A stretch of DNA of 38,447 nt from Bacteroidia bacterium (GTDB lineage: Bacteria > Bacteroidota > Bacteroidia > Flavobacteriales > Flavobacteriaceae): contig JAUIKY010000035.1 in NCBI GenBank assembly GCA_030430535.1, positions 1-38,447 on the forward strand, in the 5' to 3' direction. Each line of letters begins with the position of its first letter. Within the stretch, counting starts at the first letter, position 1. The notes below the pieces were generated by a model. That model ran no database searches. It was not told the origin of the DNA and was given only the letters and a program-made list of their open reading frames with translations. Below are positions 8,465-16,830 of this stretch, one piece after another. Position numbers and translations under genes: made by a program.

Positions 8465-10401
8465 TAATTGTCCGTTTTGTTGATTTGGCTTAATTTCTCT
8501 TTTAAGCGTTGGTACTCTTTTTCTTCCACAAGCTGCAATGTGGTGTGGCCGTTAATTTTAAATGGCTTGCCCGAATAGGGTTTGGCGTATTCGTTCTCCA
8601 AACTGTGGCGTAATAGCCAGTCTTCTAAATCGGTACGGGTGATGTGGCCTTTTATGTGCTTTTCAATCATTAAACTGGCCACCTTTCCAGCAAAACGGCT
8701 TCCCCAGTATCCGTTTTCAACAAAAACGGCAATGGCTATTTTGGGGTTGTCTTTTGGGGCAAAGGCCACAAAAATGGAATGGTCGGTAAGCTGTGTTTTT
8801 ACACTGTCTATAATCGCAAAATTTTCAACCGTTCCTGTTTTACCACAAATGTCGATATCTTTCACCTGTAACGAGGCCGCTGTCCCTTTTTTATATACCT
8901 GAAACATGCCTTCAATTACGGGCTCGAAATTTTTCTTGTCGATAGTGGTGTATTTGGGTTTTGTGAATTGCTCGGGCAGGGTTTCGTTTTCAATTTTTTT
9001 AATGATGTGCGGCGTGTAATAATAGCCCCGGTTGGCAATGGCCGCAGTCATGTTGGCCAATTGAATAGGGGTGGTGGCTACCTCGCCTTGACCGATGGCG
9101 TTGGAAATGGTATACGTAGAGTAAAACGTTTTTGGGTAAATGTGCTTGTAATAATCGCGGTCTGGAATGCGGCCTTTTTGCCCCACGTACAAATCGTTAT
9201 TTAAAAACTCGCCCAAGCCAAAACTTTTGGCATGTTGGCTCCAAACATCGATGCCTTCGGAAGCATTACCGTTTTTGTCCAATATTTTTCGGTAGGTTGT
9301 GGCAAAATAAGCATTGCACGACCGTTGGATGCCACTAACCAAATCGTTTCTCGTGCCGTAACTACAGTGGCATTTCATAATGCGATTACCGTAGCGGTAG
9401 CCTGTGTAACAGGTAACGGTTTCATGTGGGGTAATCACGTTTTCCTGCAAGCCGATTAGTGCGTTCATCAGTTTAAACGGCGAACCAGGCTCGTAAACCC
9501 CTTGCAGACTTCGGTTAAAAAGCGGTTTGGCAATGGAGTCATTATAAAGTTTGGTAAAGTTTTTTGAACGGTTACGTCCCACCAAAATATTGGGATCGTA
9601 GGTAGGTGCGGCCACCATGGCTAAAATTTCCCCAGTTGCCGGTTCAATGGCAATTACGCCACCACGTTTGTTTTTCATCAACAGTTCCCCGTAGGCTTGT
9701 AACTGTGCATCGATGGTTATGGTAATGTCTTTGCCTTGTTGGGGAATGGTGTCGAATTTGCCGTCTTTATAGGGGCCAATGTTTCTGTTGAATCGGTCCT
9801 TTTGGATAAACTTGATGCCTTTTACCCCACGTAGGGTTTTTTCATAAGAGGCTTCAACACCTTGTTTGCCAATAAGGTCACCCATACGGTAGTACGGATC
9901 GTTTTGGATAATGCGGTTGTTTACCTCGCCAATATCGCCCAAAACGTTGGCGCCAATGGTAGTTTCGTAATGCCTTAGCGAACGCTTTTGTATGTAAAAA
10001 CCCTTAAATTTTCGCATTTTTTCTTGAAGAACGGCATAGTCTTCCTTCGATAGGTGCGATACAAAAACCGATTCCAATCTTGGGGAATAATGGTAGGCTT
10101 TGTTGTATTTTTTAATGAAATCTTCTTTGTCAATTTTCAGAAGCCTGCAAAATTCCAAAGTGTCCAAAGGCTCTACTTCTCTCGGAATCACCATCACATC
10201 GTACGACGGCTGGTTGGAAACCAATAGTTTGCCGTTACGGTCGTAAACAAAACCACGTTTGGGGAGGTCGAACACCTTTCTAATGGCATTGTCGTCATAC
10301 AAACTTTGGATGTTGGTATCGTAAATCTGTAGGTAGAAAAGCCTTGAGATAAACATGAGGCCGACGGCAATAACCGAAATAAAAAGTAAAAATTGTCTCA
10401 T
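8464..10401 (-). CDS. mrdA: Penicillin-binding protein 2 (elongasome transpeptidase)
   Basis: Class B PBP that crosslinks new peptidoglycan during side-wall growth. The 645-aa protein has one N-terminal membrane anchor (about residues 4-24), then the dimerisation region with PKRGFVYDRNGK, then the transpeptidase domain. The active-site motifs are complete: SPFK with catalytic Ser307 and Lys310, SCN at 361-363, and KTG at 521-523. The start overlaps mreD by 4 nt (ATGA) and the end overlaps rodA by 1 nt. Between the SPFK and SCN motifs lie three cysteines (331, 344, 346) in CYTGYRYGNRIMKCHC, a feature common in Bacteroidetes and gamma-proteobacterial PBP2s that suggests a metal or disulfide element. 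Confidence 0.95.
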   Translation of the reverse strand: MRQFLLFISVIAVGLMFISRLFYLQIYDTNIQSLYDDNAIRKVFDLPKRGFVYDRNGKLLVSNQPSYDVMVIPREVEPLDTLEFCRLLKIDKEDFIKKYNKAYHYSPRLESVFVSHLSKEDYAVLQEKMRKFKGFYIQKRSLRHYETTIGANVLGDIGEVNNRIIQNDPYYRMGDLIGKQGVEASYEKTLRGVKGIKFIQKDRFNRNIGPYKDGKFDTIPQQGKDITITIDAQLQAYGELLMKNKRGGVIAIEPATGEILAMVAAPTYDPNILVGRNRSKNFTKLYNDSIAKPLFNRSLQGVYEPGSPFKLMNALIGLQENVITPHETVTCYTGYRYGNRIMKCHCSYGTRNDLVSGIQRSCNAYFATTYRKILDKNGNASEGIDVWSQHAKSFGLGEFLNNDLYVGQKGRIPDRDYYKHIYPKTFYSTYTISNAIGQGEVATTPIQLANMTAAIANRGYYYTPHIIKKIENETLPEQFTKPKYTTIDKKNFEPVIEGMFQVYKKGTAASLQVKDIDICGKTGTVENFAIIDSVKTQLTDHSIFVAFAPKDNPKIAIAVFVENGYWGSRFAGKVASLMIEKHIKGHITRTDLEDWLLRHSLENEYAKPYSGKPFKINGHTTLQLVEEKEYQRLKEKLSQINKTDN

Positions 10402-10904
10402 TTCGTTTTTCTACTGAAAATAATGGTTACTATCACACTCAATAAGATAGTAAATATACTTGAGAATAACGTTTTTTGAAGGATTAAAAGTATTTTCGAA
10501 ATGCTAAATATTTCTAAAGAAAACAGTACTAAATGGTGCAATACGGTTAATAAAGTGAAATAGGTGAGTTTCGAGCCAAAATCGATATTGCTGAAGCGTA
10601 CACTTTGGTGCTCGTAAACCGTTCCGAAGCTCGTTTTTAAAATGGCAGGGCGCAAATAGGCTATAAATACCGAAGCCCCAGCATGTATGCCACCGGTGTC
10701 CATAAACAAATCGATAATCAATCCTAACGAAAACCCCAAAAGCATCACGATAATGCGGTTGTGCTTAATGGGAAAAAGGGCAATAAACAGAATATAAATG
10801 TATGGGTTAATGTAACCCAAAAAATTGATGTGGTTAAAAATTAAAACCTGAACAATAACTAAGGTTATGAAACGGACGGTATGAATGGAAAAAATGTTGT
10901 TCAT
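10398..10904 (-). CDS. mreD: Rod shape-determining protein MreD
   Basis: Small polytopic inner-membrane protein (168 aa, about five hydrophobic segments) of the elongasome. The sequence is poorly conserved in the family. The assignment rests on size, membrane topology, the LGLIIDLFMDTGGIHAGASVFIAY-type region (residues about 57-80, typical GLxxDxxxxxxxGxxxL pattern) and the position between mreC and mrdA. The ATG follows the mreC stop codon with no gap and the stop overlaps the mrdA start, so the three genes are translated from one transcript. Confidence 0.9.
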   Translation of the reverse strand: MNNIFSIHTVRFITLVIVQVLIFNHINFLGYINPYIYILFIALFPIKHNRIIVMLLGFSLGLIIDLFMDTGGIHAGASVFIAYLRPAILKTSFGTVYEHQSVRFSNIDFGSKLTYFTLLTVLHHLVLFSLEIFSISKILLILQKTLFSSIFTILLSVIVTIIFSRKTK

Positions 10905-11723
10905 TTATTCGTCGCTGTTCAAAAGGCTATTGATTTCTGCCCGGTTAACGTTTTCAATAATATAAACATGCTCCAAATTGGTCATGTCGTTAAACAAGTG
11001 GATGTCTATTTCGTAAAAGTTTTCGGCAGCATCCAAATTAAACTGTTCCACAACACCAATGGGGACGCCCTTTGGGAAAATGGACGAGCGGCCCGAAGTG
11101 ATAATAGTGTCACCTTTTTGAACCGGAGCAATTTTAGGAATATCGATAAGCTGAACCAAAGCCGGATTTTTGCCACTCCATTTTAGTGTACCGAAATGAT
11201 TGGTCTTTTTTAGCTGTGCGCTAATTCGACTGGTAGTATTCAAAATAGAAATGACCGTGCCGTATCTGCGGCTGGTTCTGTCAACAATACCCACAATGCC
11301 TTTGGAGGAAATAACACCAAAATCTGGTTTTATGCTGTCCCTTTTTCCTTTGTTTATGGTTAAGTAGTTATCGGTTAACGAATAACTGTTTTTTATGATG
11401 TTGGCCGAATAAAAACGATAAGTTTTGTTGAATTTGGTACTGTCGATAAAAACAGAATCGGCTTTAATTCCTGAGTTTTGGAGCAAGGCTCGCAGTTTTC
11501 GGTTTTCTTCTGAAAGAATTTCGTTTTGCGATTTTAAATTGAAATAACTGCTGATGTCGTTAATGGAATTGTAAACGCCTCCCGTTAAAAAATTAGCCGA
11601 ATTGATGAATTTGCTTTTGTGGTATGAATGCGACTGAATGGTGAATAACAGCGAAATACAAAAGAGCAACAGGAACAATAAAAAGTTTTTGTTCCTTATT
11701 ATAAAGTTAATAATCTGTTGCAT
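10905..11723 (-). CDS. mreC: Rod shape-determining protein MreC
   Basis: Bitopic periplasmic scaffold that links MreB filaments to PBP2. The 272-aa protein has a membrane segment at about 12-30, then a short coiled-coil (about 60-80, SQNEILSEENRKLRALL), then the beta-barrel core with the conserved stretch ISSKGIVGIVDRTSRRYGTV and, later, GDTIITSGRSSIFPKGVPIG, which is diagnostic for the family. It lies 20 nt after mreB and directly abuts mreD. Confidence 0.95.
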   Translation of the reverse strand: MQQIINFIIRNKNFLLFLLLFCISLLFTIQSHSYHKSKFINSANFLTGGVYNSINDISSYFNLKSQNEILSEENRKLRALLQNSGIKADSVFIDSTKFNKTYRFYSANIIKNSYSLTDNYLTINKGKRDSIKPDFGVISSKGIVGIVDRTSRRYGTVISILNTTSRISAQLKKTNHFGTLKWSGKNPALVQLIDIPKIAPVQKGDTIITSGRSSIFPKGVPIGVVEQFNLDAAENFYEIDIHLFNDMTNLEHVYIIENVNRAEINSLLNSDE

Positions 11724-11743
11724 GGGGCTTGCCTATTTTACAC

Positions 11744-12772
11744 TTACTTGATCAATACGCTTTTGTATTTGGGTAAATTTTTAAGGGTGATTCCAGTACC
11801 TCTAACTACGGCGCGCAATGGATCTTCGGCAATATAAACGGGCAAATCGGTTTTTTGCGATAAACGTTTGTCCAAACCACGTAACATCGAGCCTCCACCG
11901 GCCAAATAGATACCTGTATTGTAAATATCGGCAGCCAATTCTGGTGGTGTTTGCGAAAGGGTTTCCATAACGGCATCTTCAATACGAAGGATGGATTTGT
12001 CTAGAGCCTTGGCAATTTCACGATATGAAATGGAAACTTGTTTTGGTTTTCCAGTTAACAAATCACGACCTTGTACGCTCATATCTTCTGGTGGCAGTTC
12101 CAAATCTTCGGTAGCTGCACCAATTTGTATTTTTATTTTTTCCGCCGTACGCTCGCCCACATAAAGGTTGTGTTGGGTACGCATGTAATACACAATATCG
12201 TTGGTAAATACATCACCCGCAATTTTAACCGATTTATCGCAAACAATGCCGCCAAGGGCAATTACGGCAATTTCGGTAGTACCACCACCTATATCAACCA
12301 CCATATTTCCTTTGGGCTGCATAATATCAACGCCAATACCAATAGCGGCGGCCATAGGTTCGTGGATCAGGTAAACTTCCTTTCCGTTTACGCGCTCTGC
12401 ACTTTCCTTTACGGCACGCATTTCAACTTCAGTAATGCCAGAAGGGATACAAATGACCATGCGCAATGCCGGGGTAAAAAACTTCTTTTTTAATGCTGGG
12501 ATATTTTTGATGAACATACTGATCATCTGCTCGGAGGCATCAAAATCGGCAATTACACCATCCTTAAGCGGACGTATGGTTTTTATGTTTTCATGGGTTT
12601 TTCCCTGCATTAAGCTGGCTTGCTGCCCAACGGCAATGATTTTTCCAGAAATTCTATCGCGAGCTACTATCGAAGGGGCGTCAACTACAACCTTGTCGTT
12701 GTGAATAATAAGTGTGTTTGCAGTACCTAAATCTATTGCAATTTCTTCTGTTAAGAAATCAAAAAATCCCAT
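11744..12772 (-). CDS. mreB: Rod shape-determining protein MreB
   Basis: Bacterial actin homologue that forms membrane-bound filaments directing cell-wall elongation. The 342-aa length is normal. Visible actin-fold motifs are the phosphate-1 loop IAIDLGTANTLI (about 12-23), phosphate-2 VVDIGGGTTEIAV (about 158-170) and the adenosine loop YLAGGGSMLRGL (about 288-299). First gene of the mreBCD-mrdA-rodA operon, so the operon promoter must lie in 12773-12951. I see only a weak -7-like box there (TACTTTTA at 12813-12820, last base off consensus). Confidence 0.97.
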   Translation of the reverse strand: MGFFDFLTEEIAIDLGTANTLIIHNDKVVVDAPSIVARDRISGKIIAVGQQASLMQGKTHENIKTIRPLKDGVIADFDASEQMISMFIKNIPALKKKFFTPALRMVICIPSGITEVEMRAVKESAERVNGKEVYLIHEPMAAAIGIGVDIMQPKGNMVVDIGGGTTEIAVIALGGIVCDKSVKIAGDVFTNDIVYYMRTQHNLYVGERTAEKIKIQIGAATEDLELPPEDMSVQGRDLLTGKPKQVSISYREIAKALDKSILRIEDAVMETLSQTPPELAADIYNTGIYLAGGGSMLRGLDKRLSQKTDLPVYIAEDPLRAVVRGTGITLKNLPKYKSVLIK

Positions 12773-12846
12773 GTGCTATTAAAAGTTGTTTACGGTTAAA
12801 AAACGAATCTCGTAAAAGTAATAAAAGTTAATAAATATATGAGTTT

Positions 12847-12942
12847 TTAAAAGGTTCAAAATAATTTTTAAAATAAGCATACGGTACTTATACGCTATTC
12901 ATCCGTTTTTGGATGATTTAAAAACGATTTAGAACCTTTTAA
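12847..12942. repeat. Long imperfect inverted repeat between purH and mreB
   Basis: Arms 12847-12870 and 12919-12942 are 24 nt each and complementary at 21 of 24 positions (shared core ttaaaaggttc). They enclose a second hairpin, tcatcc / ggatga, at 12899-12916. Together they could fold into a 96-nt structure in the purH 3' end or the mreB leader. There is no clean T tract, so it does not look like a simple terminator. Confidence 0.6.
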
Positions 12943-12951
12943 TCTGTTTTT

Positions 12952-14484
12952 CTAGTGTTTGAAATGACGCGTTCCGGTCATCACCATGGCCACGTTATTA
13001 TCGTTGCAGTAATCGATGCTCAATTGGTCTTTTATGGAACCGCCTGGTTGGATAACAGCTGAAATGCCTGCCTTGTTGGCGATTTCAACGCAGTCTGGGA
13101 ATGGGAAAAAGGCATCGCTGGCCATTACTGCGCCTTCCAATTCAAAATTGAACGACTTGGCTTTATGGATGGCTTGCTGAAGGGCGTCTACACGACTGGT
13201 TTGCCCAGTTCCACTAGCGCACAATTGCTTGTTCTTAGCCAAAACAATGGTGTTCGATTTGGTGTGCTTGCATATTTTTGAAGCAAACAATAAATCGTCA
13301 ATCTGCTCTTGGGTTGGCTTAAGATTGGTAACGCTTTTTAAATCTTCCACTTTATCGGTAACTTCATTTCTATCTTGCACCAAAACACCGTTTAAACAGC
13401 TTCTAACGTTGGTTTTTGGCATGTCGATATCGTGGATTTTCAATAAGATTCTGTTCTTTTTACCTTTTAGCAACTCTAAAGCTTCAGGCGCAAAATCTGG
13501 AGCAATAACCACCTCGCAGAATAGTTTGTGGATTTCTTCGGCAGTAGCCAAATCAATGGCAGTGTTACTGATTAAAACGCCACCAAACGCTGAAACTGGG
13601 TCGCCAGCTAAAGCATCCAAATAGGCTTGTTTTAGGTTGTCGCGTTGTGCCAAGCCACAAGCGTTGTTGTGTTTTAAAATAGCAAAAGTTGGAGCATCGT
13701 TTTTAAATTCCAACATTAAGTTTACTGCGGCATCAACATCCAAAAGGTTGTTGTAGCTCAATTCCTTGCCGTGCAACTTGGTAAACAATTCATCAAAATC
13801 GCCAAAGAAAAATCCTTTTTGGTGTGGGTTTTCGCCGTAACGCAATACTTTACCTTTGTTTTCGCTGATTTTCAAAACAGTTTCTTCGTTGTTTTGGTTG
13901 AAGTAATTGAAAATAGCAGAATCGTAGTGCGACGATACATTGAACGCTTTTGTTGCAAAACGTTTTCTGTCTTCTTCGGAAATGGAACCGTTGTTGGCAG
14001 AAATCAATTCTAAAAATTCGGCGTAATCATCAACTGAAGATACGCAAATCACGTCAGCATAGTTTTTCGCCGCGGCACGGATTAATGAAATCCCACCGAT
14101 GTCAATCTTTTCAATAATATCTTGGTTGCTGGCGCCAGAAGCTACGGTTTTTTCAAACGGATATAAATCTACAATCACCACATCAATTTGTGGAATCTCG
14201 TATTCGGCCAGTTCAGAAACATCACCTTCGTGGTTCTGACGGTTTAAGATGCCTCCAAACACTTTGGGGTGAAGGGTTTTTACACGTCCGCCCAAAATGG
14301 AAGGGTAGGAGGTAACCTCTTCAACAGGAACAACCTTAACCCCTAAATCGTTTATAAATTTTTCGGTGCCACCGGTAGAATAAATGGTAACGCCTTGTTT
14401 GTCTAATTCTTTAACGATGGGCTCTAAGCCGTCTTTACTGAATACAGAAATTAATGCCGATTTAATGGTTTTTTCGTTGCTCAT
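12952..14484 (-). CDS. purH: Bifunctional AICAR transformylase / IMP cyclohydrolase
   Basis: Catalyses the last two steps of IMP synthesis: formylation of AICAR using 10-formyl-THF, then ring closure to IMP. The 510-aa protein shows the N-terminal MGS-like cyclohydrolase domain (about 1-195; STGGTEKFI near 37-45, TLHPKVFGGIL near 70-80) and the transformylase domain (about 200-510; LRYGENPHQKG, AILKHNNACGLA with the catalytic Lys-His pair, and DAFFPFPDCVEIA near the C-terminus). It is monocistronic, with a -7-like box at 14551-14558 and a short leader. Confidence 0.97.
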   Translation of the reverse strand: MSNEKTIKSALISVFSKDGLEPIVKELDKQGVTIYSTGGTEKFINDLGVKVVPVEEVTSYPSILGGRVKTLHPKVFGGILNRQNHEGDVSELAEYEIPQIDVVIVDLYPFEKTVASGASNQDIIEKIDIGGISLIRAAAKNYADVICVSSVDDYAEFLELISANNGSISEEDRKRFATKAFNVSSHYDSAIFNYFNQNNEETVLKISENKGKVLRYGENPHQKGFFFGDFDELFTKLHGKELSYNNLLDVDAAVNLMLEFKNDAPTFAILKHNNACGLAQRDNLKQAYLDALAGDPVSAFGGVLISNTAIDLATAEEIHKLFCEVVIAPDFAPEALELLKGKKNRILLKIHDIDMPKTNVRSCLNGVLVQDRNEVTDKVEDLKSVTNLKPTQEQIDDLLFASKICKHTKSNTIVLAKNKQLCASGTGQTSRVDALQQAIHKAKSFNFELEGAVMASDAFFPFPDCVEIANKAGISAVIQPGGSIKDQLSIDYCNDNNVAMVMTGTRHFKH

Positions 14485-14550
14485 GGCTGATAATTATGAA
14501 TTGATTTTGCTGTTTTTTCGGGGTGTTATCCCTGAATTTTAAAATATTTG

Positions 14551-14558
14551 CAAAAGTA
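14551..14558 (-). promoter_or_regulatory. purH promoter -7 box
   Basis: TACTTTTG on the minus strand fits the Bacteroidetes TAnnTTTG consensus exactly, 67 nt before the purH ATG. I see no convincing -33 TTTG at the usual spacing. The leader contains a small cgggg / ccctg hairpin. Confidence 0.45.
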
Positions 14559-14591
14559 CTTATTTCCTTTTAATAATAAGCTTTAGGGGAA

Positions 14592-14613
14592 TGAAAAAAG
14601 GCGCCTTTTTTCA
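14592..14613 (-). terminator. Palindromic terminator of the GAF gene
   Basis: A 22-bp perfect palindrome (tgaaaaaaggc followed by its complement) has an A tract on one side and a T tract on the other, about 100 nt past the stop of the minus-strand GAF gene. The symmetry would let it work in both directions. Confidence 0.6.
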
Positions 14614-14711
14614 ACGAAAAATCAAAGTTGTTAACAGGGTGCTGAATTTCCAATACTTGAACGAAAGTATGTTTTTGGTATTTGGGATTTTGTTTTTTGG
14701 AATTTGATATT

Positions 14712-15170
14712 TCAAGAAAGTATTTCGGAAACTTTTTGGGTGACAAACTCCAAAAAGCGTTCATCGGCTTCAGTGAACGGGTCGGGCGTGTTCGAGTCGA
14801 TATCGATTTGTCCAATATTTTCGCCATTTACAAAAATGGGAATCACAATTTCGGCCTTAACGGTAATGCTGCAAGCAATATAATTGTCCTGTGCCGAAAC
14901 ATCGGGCACCACAAAATTTTGATTGCTTACGGCTACTTGTCCGCAAATGCCTTTTCCAAAAGGAATAATGGTATGGTCGGTCGGGGCGCCAACATAGGGG
15001 CCTAATTTCAATTCTTCCTTGTCGCCGTTTCTAAAATAAAAGCCCACCCAATTGTAGTAGTCAACATGTTTTTCCAGCAGTTGGCAAATATCGAAAAGAC
15101 GTTGGTCAACCGTTTTGTTGCCGTTTGAAATAATTTTTGTCACTTCTGGTTTTAGCTGTTCAAAATTCAT
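14712..15170 (-). CDS. GAF-domain protein, free methionine-(R)-sulfoxide reductase-like
   Basis: Single-GAF protein of 152 aa, the size of fRMsr (E. coli YebR/MsrC type), which reduces free methionine-R-sulfoxide using thioredoxin. Family landmarks are YNWVGFYF, LKLGPYVG, GKGICGQV (Cys equivalent to E. coli Cys94), VPDVSAQDNYIAC (Cys equivalent to the catalytic Cys118) and SEIV-like AEIVIPIF. The first cysteine of the E. coli trio (in KIAC) is replaced by APTDHT. The resolving step must therefore use the other Cys, or the protein may be a ligand-binding GAF rather than an active reductase. It is transcribed alone, divergently from xrtF. Confidence 0.8.
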   Translation of the reverse strand: MNFEQLKPEVTKIISNGNKTVDQRLFDICQLLEKHVDYYNWVGFYFRNGDKEELKLGPYVGAPTDHTIIPFGKGICGQVAVSNQNFVVPDVSAQDNYIACSITVKAEIVIPIFVNGENIGQIDIDSNTPDPFTEADERFLEFVTQKVSEILS

Positions 15171-15299
15171 TTTGAAAATTTTAATGGGGTTTGTAATTGG
15201 GAAAGAGGTTAGGATTGAAATTTTTGTTTCTCAAAAGTAAGTTCCGAAACAATAAAATATCGATTATCAAGCAAAAATATTTAAAAAGACGTAATTTCG

Positions 15300-15872
15300 A
15301 TGCTAGGAAAAACTCTTTTTTTGAAAGCACTTTTTGTAAAATACAAGTCGGTTATAAAATTCATCCTTACATTTTTGGTGGTTTACGGTTCGTTATCGAT
15401 GGCGTATAAATTTTATTTGCAATTTTCCGATGGCTCAACATTTTACCCCGATTATTTTACCCATACCGTGGCCCTGCAAAGTGAAACCATGCTCGAAACT
15501 TTTGGGTATAATGCCCAAGTTTTGCCACACCCAGACGAGCCCAGCTTAAAGTTGATGGTAAATGGAAAATACTTGGCGCGTGTGGTAGAAGGTTGTAATT
15601 CGTTAAGTGTAATTATTTTGTTTTTTTCATTCATTGTGGCGTTTTCAGGAACATGGAAAACCACATTTTTTTATATCCTTTCGGGAAGCGTTTTAATTTA
15701 TTCGATCAACATCCTGCGCATTGCGCTTTTAAGCATGGGACTGTACCATTACCCAGAATACGAAGATATTTTGCATACTGTTATTTTTCCTGGCATTATT
15801 TACGGTATAGTGTTTTTGCTTTGGATTTTTTGGGTGAATCGATTTTCAAAAATCAACAGAACAGATGGATAG
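15300..15872 (+). CDS. xrtF: Exosortase family protein XrtF
   Basis: Membrane cysteine protease/transpeptidase of the exosortase/archaeosortase family, Flavobacteriaceae type F. The 190-aa protein has about five membrane segments and the full catalytic set: Cys99 in VVEGCNSLS, Arg140 in NILRIALL and His159 in ILHTVIFPG. Exosortases cleave C-terminal sorting signals of exported proteins and hand them to an acceptor, often in polysaccharide-producing cells. No obvious substrate gene is in the window. The T9SS protein at 974 carries a different sorting domain. The next gene overlaps by 8 nt. Confidence 0.92.
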   Translation: MLGKTLFLKALFVKYKSVIKFILTFLVVYGSLSMAYKFYLQFSDGSTFYPDYFTHTVALQSETMLETFGYNAQVLPHPDEPSLKLMVNGKYLARVVEGCNSLSVIILFFSFIVAFSGTWKTTFFYILSGSVLIYSINILRIALLSMGLYHYPEYEDILHTVIFPGIIYGIVFLLWIFWVNRFSKINRTDG

Positions 15873-16293
15873 ATTGATAAAATATTTGGGCATAGCCACC
15901 TTGTTTTTGCTGCTGATTTTAATTCGTTTTTTTGAAGATACGCTATTTTACGACCCGTACCTTTCTTTTTTTCAAAACGATTATTTGTACATCGATAGCC
16001 CTAGACGTGAAGTCGCAAAATTAGTGGCCTTTACTACGCTTCGGTATGGTTTAAATACCATTATTTCATTGGGAATAATATATCTGATTTTTAAAGACAA
16101 AAGCATTTTGAAATTTTCGGCCATTATTTACGCATTGGCTTTTGTGGCGCTTATTTTGGTGTATTTGTACTTTGTGGTGAATCCGCGGCAGGAAGATTAT
16201 TATTTGTTTTTTAATATCCGTAGGTTTTTAATCCAGCCTATAATTTTAATCCTGTTGCTGCCCGCTTTTTATTATCATAAACTAAAAGGTTGA
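15865..16293 (+). CDS. Exosortase F system-associated membrane protein
   Basis: 142-aa protein with four hydrophobic segments (about 7-20, 50-70, 77-100, 120-136), a DPYLSFFQNDY-type loop after the first segment, and a basic C-terminus. Position directly after xrtF, with an 8-nt overlap, and the overall pattern fit the small partner protein regularly found beside XrtF in Flavobacteriaceae. The biochemical role is unknown. Proximity suggests it forms a complex with, or stabilises, XrtF. Confidence 0.85.
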   Translation: MDRLIKYLGIATLFLLLILIRFFEDTLFYDPYLSFFQNDYLYIDSPRREVAKLVAFTTLRYGLNTIISLGIIYLIFKDKSILKFSAIIYALAFVALILVYLYFVVNPRQEDYYLFFNIRRFLIQPIILILLLPAFYYHKLKG

Positions 16294-16339
16294 AATGTTA
16301 ATCAAATTCTAAAACGTTAATAATGCTTTTCATTTTTTG

Positions 16340-16347
16340 TAAATTTG
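16340..16347 (+). promoter_or_regulatory. -7 box of the HYC_CC_PP gene, near-leaderless
   Basis: TAAATTTG fits TAnnTTTG exactly and ends 4 nt before the ATG at 16352. Transcription would start at or next to the start codon, giving a leaderless mRNA. No clear -33 element is present. Confidence 0.5.
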
Positions 16348-16351
16348 CAAC

Positions 16352-16753
16352 ATGTTTAAGCAGTGTTTAAATAAAGTTTTTTCAATAACTATGGCTTTGT
16401 TGGTGTTGTTTTCAACGGTATCGTTTACTGTTGAAAAACACTATTGCGGCGATGTGCTGGTTGATGCCGCCATATTCACCGATGTTGAAAAGTGTGCCAT
16501 GGAAACTTTTGAAATGCTTCAGAAAAAAACATGCTGTAAGGACGAAGTGGACGTTGTAAAAGGTCAGGATGAACTTAAGTTTTCTTCATTTGAAGATCTT
16601 GATTTTGAGCAACAATTATTTCTGCAGGCGTTTACCTTTACTTATTTGGGGCTTTTTGAAAGCTTGCTCAAACACACCATTCCGCACAAAGATTATTCTC
16701 CGCCAAACTTGGTTGCCGATATCCAATTGTTGGACCAAGTTTTCATCATTTGA
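16352..16753 (+). CDS. HYC_CC_PP family secreted protein
   Basis: Small exported protein (133 aa) with a signal peptide (about residues 1-25, core ITMALLVLFSTVSF). It shows the motif set that names the family: His30-Tyr31-Cys32, a further Cys48, the Cys61-Cys62 pair in KKTCCKDE, and Pro-Pro near the C-terminus (DYSPPNL). The function of the family is not established. The spaced Cys and His residues and the next three genes point to metal handling in the periplasm. It is followed by an inverted-repeat element (16775-16794) and then the HMA-MauE gene. Confidence 0.82.
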   Translation: MFKQCLNKVFSITMALLVLFSTVSFTVEKHYCGDVLVDAAIFTDVEKCAMETFEMLQKKTCCKDEVDVVKGQDELKFSSFEDLDFEQQLFLQAFTFTYLGLFESLLKHTIPHKDYSPPNLVADIQLLDQVFII

Positions 16754-16774
16754 TTTAAGTTTTCCTTTTTTGTC

Positions 16775-16794
16775 ATTCCCGCGTAGGCGGGAAT
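16775..16794. repeat. REP-like hairpin attcccgc/gcgggaat, copy 1
   Basis: 8-bp perfect stem with loop gtag, preceded by gtc and followed by ctac. Lies between the HYC_CC_PP gene and the HMA-MauE gene. Confidence 0.7.
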
Positions 16795-16830
16795 CTACTC
16801 CATTAGAAAACTAAATTCAAATAAAATATC

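Noticed and set aside
12071-12493. Plus-strand frame of 140 codons inside mreB
   Set aside because: Antisense to a strongly conserved gene, with no signal or domain.
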